This document shows positions 61,066 to 64,000 of a stretch of DNA of 64,000 nt, one piece after another; position 1 is the first letter of the stretch, and each line of letters starts with the position of its first letter. The stretch comes from Posidonia oceanica (taxonomy: Eukaryota > Streptophyta > Magnoliopsida > Alismatales > Posidoniaceae): NCBI GenBank assembly GCA_037176725.1, contig JAZBRS010000050.1, forward strand, positions 16,572,001 to 16,636,000. Direction: 5' to 3'. The position numbers were made by a program, and so were the translations under genes. Below the pieces are notes generated by a model. That model ran no database searches. It was not told the DNA's origin and saw only the letters and a list, made by a program, of their open reading frames with translations.

Positions 61066-64000
61066 TGTAGACACCTCATTTTTTTTTCAATTTTGTGCTA
61101 ATGGCTCTCTCTGGTGGAATATGACCTAGAAAACCCCCACAAGAAACTAAAAAATAACTAGAAACTAAAACTTAGAAAACCCTAGGAACCTTCACAAAAA
61201 CCTAGATTGAAACCCTAAGTTTAAAACCCTAGAAAACCTAGGTAGAAACCTAAACCCTAAACCCTAGAAACCTAGGTTACACCCACAAGCCCAAGCCCAA
61301 GCCCCAACTTTTCTCCTTCATTTTCCTTCTCCTCCTCCTTCTTTTTCTTCTTTTTTCACTTAATTTTCCAATTCAGCCCACCAGCCCATTCCTTCCTTTC
61401 TTCCCCCTTTTTTCCTTTCCCCCCTTTTTTTTTTCACAATCCCGGCCCACACTTCCCCACCTTCCTCTTTCTCCTTTTTTCTTTCTTTTTCTTTTTCTCT
61501 TTTCTCAGCCCAGCTCACTTCCTCCTCTTCCTTTCTTTTCTCCTTCCCTTATTTTCTTTCCAGCCCACGACCTCCTCCCTTCCTCCTTTTCCCCTCCTCC
61601 TCCCCTGCAAACTAGAACCTTCCTAACAAAGCTCAACCTTCCACGCTTCACCCACTTCACTTACTACCCATCCCTTCCTGCTGCCATTGCCCTCAATTCC
61701 CGCTCTCCCATTTCACTGCCCAACGACACCACCATTACACTACCATCCATAGCCTTCACACCACAACCCACACCTCCTCTTGCCATCTTCTGTGGCCTTC
61801 CACACAACAAAACCCACCTCCTATAGCCTTCACACGGGGGAGGGGGGGATTCACAACACACAGGAGCAACAATTCACACACACTCTCACACACCCAACAA
61901 CACCCACTGAGGACCCATACACAGAGCTCATCACAAAGCTCTCCTTTTTCGCACAGTAGCACATTCACACCCGCAACTTTCACGTAGCCTCCCTCCACCT
62001 CAACCGAGTCCCCACGAGTCGCCGGAGAGAGCCACAACACCCAGAGAGCAACACAGTGGAAAAAACAAAAAAATCACAGTGAACCACCCAAAATCCGAAA
62101 TCCCTTTTATAGTGTGCAAGTGAGCTTCTGATCACTTTCGCACCTCCGCCGGATCGTTCACGACTCGCGCCGATTGCCCCGCGCCGCCGTCGTCCTCCGT
62201 AGTGCCGCCCCAAGCCTCCGCCGGACTGCCGAACCAAACCGAAGTCGGTAGCATGCTCTGGCCATCGTCGCAGGTAACAGAGCTTACTTTTGAACTCCTT
62301 GCATGCCTACCTTGCTTTCTGGCTAGTTAGTTTTAGGTTTGAGTCGATGGTTTGGGTTTCGAGCTCCGCCGCAGCCGCCTTCGTCTCCGGCGCTGGCTAG
62401 CAACGCTGTCAGGTTCCAGCGCGCTCCGGACCTCCGCCGCTCCTCCAGACCTCCCCCTAGCACCGCTGGAGCACCGTCGACGCGCTCCAGCTCCGTTCGA
62501 CTGCCGTCGAAGCCTCCAGCTCCTGCTCCATCGCCGGCCTTCTCTACCGCAAACCACCGATGTCGCCAGACCTCTCCAGCCACCTCCTCGTGCCGTTCAA
62601 GCCACCGGAACCACCAGACAGCCGCCCTCCAGCTCCCAGACACCTCCGTGCCGCCTCCCGCCAGCCGGATCGCCGCCGCGACCCCTTCTTCTCCGGTGCA
62701 GTGCTGTAGTAGCTCGAGGACTACTGTAGCATTGTAGCGATTTAAGTTTATAATGTTTTATTTAAGTTTTGATTAGAAATTGAAGTTAAGTCCTCTGGTT
62801 TTATTTATTTACATTCCAGTCCTTTTTCAACTGATCAACTCATTTAATTTGCAATTAAAATCATACTGCATTGCATTAAAATACTGCATGTTTAATTAAT
62901 TGCATTTAGGTCCAGTCACATATTTAACTTTGATTTAAATGTGATTTTAAACATTATTGCATTGTAATTAAGTCCTGAAGGTTTTGATTTTTACATTTAG
63001 GTCCTGTTTACTTTAAACTGTAATTTAAATGTGAATTTAGAACTTTATTACATTGCAATAAAATCCAACAAGTTTCAATTATTACATTTAGGTCCAATCT
63101 ACTTTCAACTGCCATTTAAAATGCAATTTTAAACCTTATTACATTGTAATAAAGTCCAGCAAGTTTCCATTATTGCATTGAGGTCCAATTTGCTTTCAAC
63201 TGCCATTTAAATGCAATTTAAAACTTTATTACATTGCAATAAAGTCCTGCAACTTGTGTTTATTACATTTAAGTCCTTTTTGCATACATGCATCATTTAA
63301 ATTGCAATTTTAATCATATTGCATTGCTTTAAATGCCCAACAGTTTTACAAATTGCATTTCAATCCATGTCTTTAAACTGTTGCTTGTTTGCATGCCTGT
63401 TTAGCTTTGCATCTTAAACCCTGCATGTTTTCAAAACTGCATGTAGGTCCTTTTATTGCTTTATTGCATGCCTGCTTTTACTTAATGCTGTATTTGGCCC
63501 CTGTTGGCCCCATACTCTGCTGCATCTACTTCTTTTAGCATGCATTTATCCTATTGCATTGCATTTTGCAATGATTTTGCATGTAGGCCCCTGTAGTTTC
63601 CCTTAATTGCATTTAGGTCCCTACTTTTGCATTTTTGCATGCATAGCATCTTCATATCATTGCATATAGCACCCTTGCACCTGTTTGAGCATTGTTAGCC
63701 TCATTGCATGTAGGACACCCCGTATTGCACACACATAGGGGTAATTTGCACCTAGACCCCCATTTAGACCACTTTTTCTGGCCCTTGAGCCATCTGACTT
63801 GAAACCTGAATAACTTTTGATCGGAACGTTGGATCTTCACGATTTAACTATCCAGGTCTTCCTGATTGAATGATCTTTCATTCTAACCAAAGTTATTTCA
63901 GATCAGGGCTCAGATCCTCAAGATAAACCTACTTGAATCACTACATATCACTTATTGCCTGTCACCTGCACTGCATGCCCTGTTTTCGCACCCTGTTTTA
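61066..64000 (+). mobile_element. Start of a large LTR (probably Ty3/gypsy Tat-like), running off the window
   Basis: TGTAGACACCTCATTTTTT at 61066 resembles the start of long plant gypsy LTRs. It is followed by an AAACCCTA-rich stretch (about 61190-61270), a long C/T-rich block, a GC-rich stretch (62130-62720) and a 91 bp tandem array. No internal domain or second LTR is inside the window, so orientation and class are tentative. Confidence 0.45.
62890..63290. repeat. About 91 bp tandem repeat array
   Basis: CATTTAGGTCC or close variants recur at about 62903, 62994, 63085, 63176 and 63266. Between them, ACTTTATTACATTGCAATAA and CAACTGCCATTTAAA recur in order. About four to five diverged units, AT-rich, inside the presumed LTR. 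Confidence 0.8.

Noticed and set aside
61190..61275. Telomere-like AAACCCTA units
   Set aside because: Only about two perfect adjacent units among degenerate CCTAG motifs; too short for an interstitial telomere.
62130..62740. GC-rich frames on both strands near the right edge
   Set aside because: They look like exon composition, but no product is recognisable, the frames overlap on both strands and the block lies inside a presumed LTR.
1..64000. CRISPR arrays, phage, or bacterial operon-type systems
   Set aside because: No regularly spaced short repeats with unique spacers and no prokaryotic gene layout. Every tandem repeat seen is a microsatellite, an LTR feature or a local duplication.

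Overview
This is nuclear DNA of a flowering plant, probably a monocot. The genes are split by long introns with GT-AG junctions, all four protein genes have clear plant counterparts, and more than half of the window is transposon sequence. The first exon of the receptor kinase gene is strongly GC-rich and GC falls towards its 3' end, a gradient typical of monocots. A palm or a similar large-intron monocot would fit, but I cannot name the species.

Four cellular genes were assembled exon by exon with phases that join cleanly. (1) + strand, 1324-18382: a PUB45/PUB6-type U-box/ARM E3 ubiquitin ligase, 5 exons, 780 aa, with an 11.7 kb first intron. (2) + strand, 22673-26308: a ZAR1-type LRR receptor-like kinase, 3 exons, 757 aa, lacking the HRD aspartate. 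(3) - strand, 27398-35822: TGD3, the ATPase of the chloroplast TGD lipid importer, 10 exons, 350 aa. (4) - strand, 53508-59480: a chloroplast HAD-type FMN hydrolase (FHY1-like), 7 exons, 251 aa. The genes are functionally unrelated; nothing suggests a cluster or operon. TGD3 and FHY1 are both predicted plastid proteins.

Mobile DNA by region. PUB intron 1 holds a hAT-like relic, a gag-only LTR element with 1.1 kb LTRs (2080-7114, target duplication CAATA) and a decayed Ty1/copia element with 148 bp LTRs (7620-12774, target duplication GATGG). PUB intron 2 holds the most unusual object here: a 399 bp element (14344-14742) with a perfect 5 bp target duplication, TG...CA ends and a tRNA-Met primer site, but with its two LTR-like arms inverted. 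TGD3 intron 6 holds a 1.2 kb terminal-inverted-repeat element. Between TGD3 and FHY1 lies a three-level nest: a PIF/Harbinger transposon (ORF1 plus transposase, about 36.7-51.9 kb) carries a hAT-like MITE inside ORF1 and an 11.3 kb Tekay/Del-type Ty3/gypsy element between its two genes. FHY1 introns carry a truncated copia 3' end and three independent local tandem duplications, one of which copies a splice acceptor. The right edge (61066 onward) looks like the start of another large gypsy LTR that continues beyond the window.

A degenerate tRNA-Lys(CUU) copy lies at 18979-19052. No CRISPR array, rRNA or bacterial-type operon was seen.
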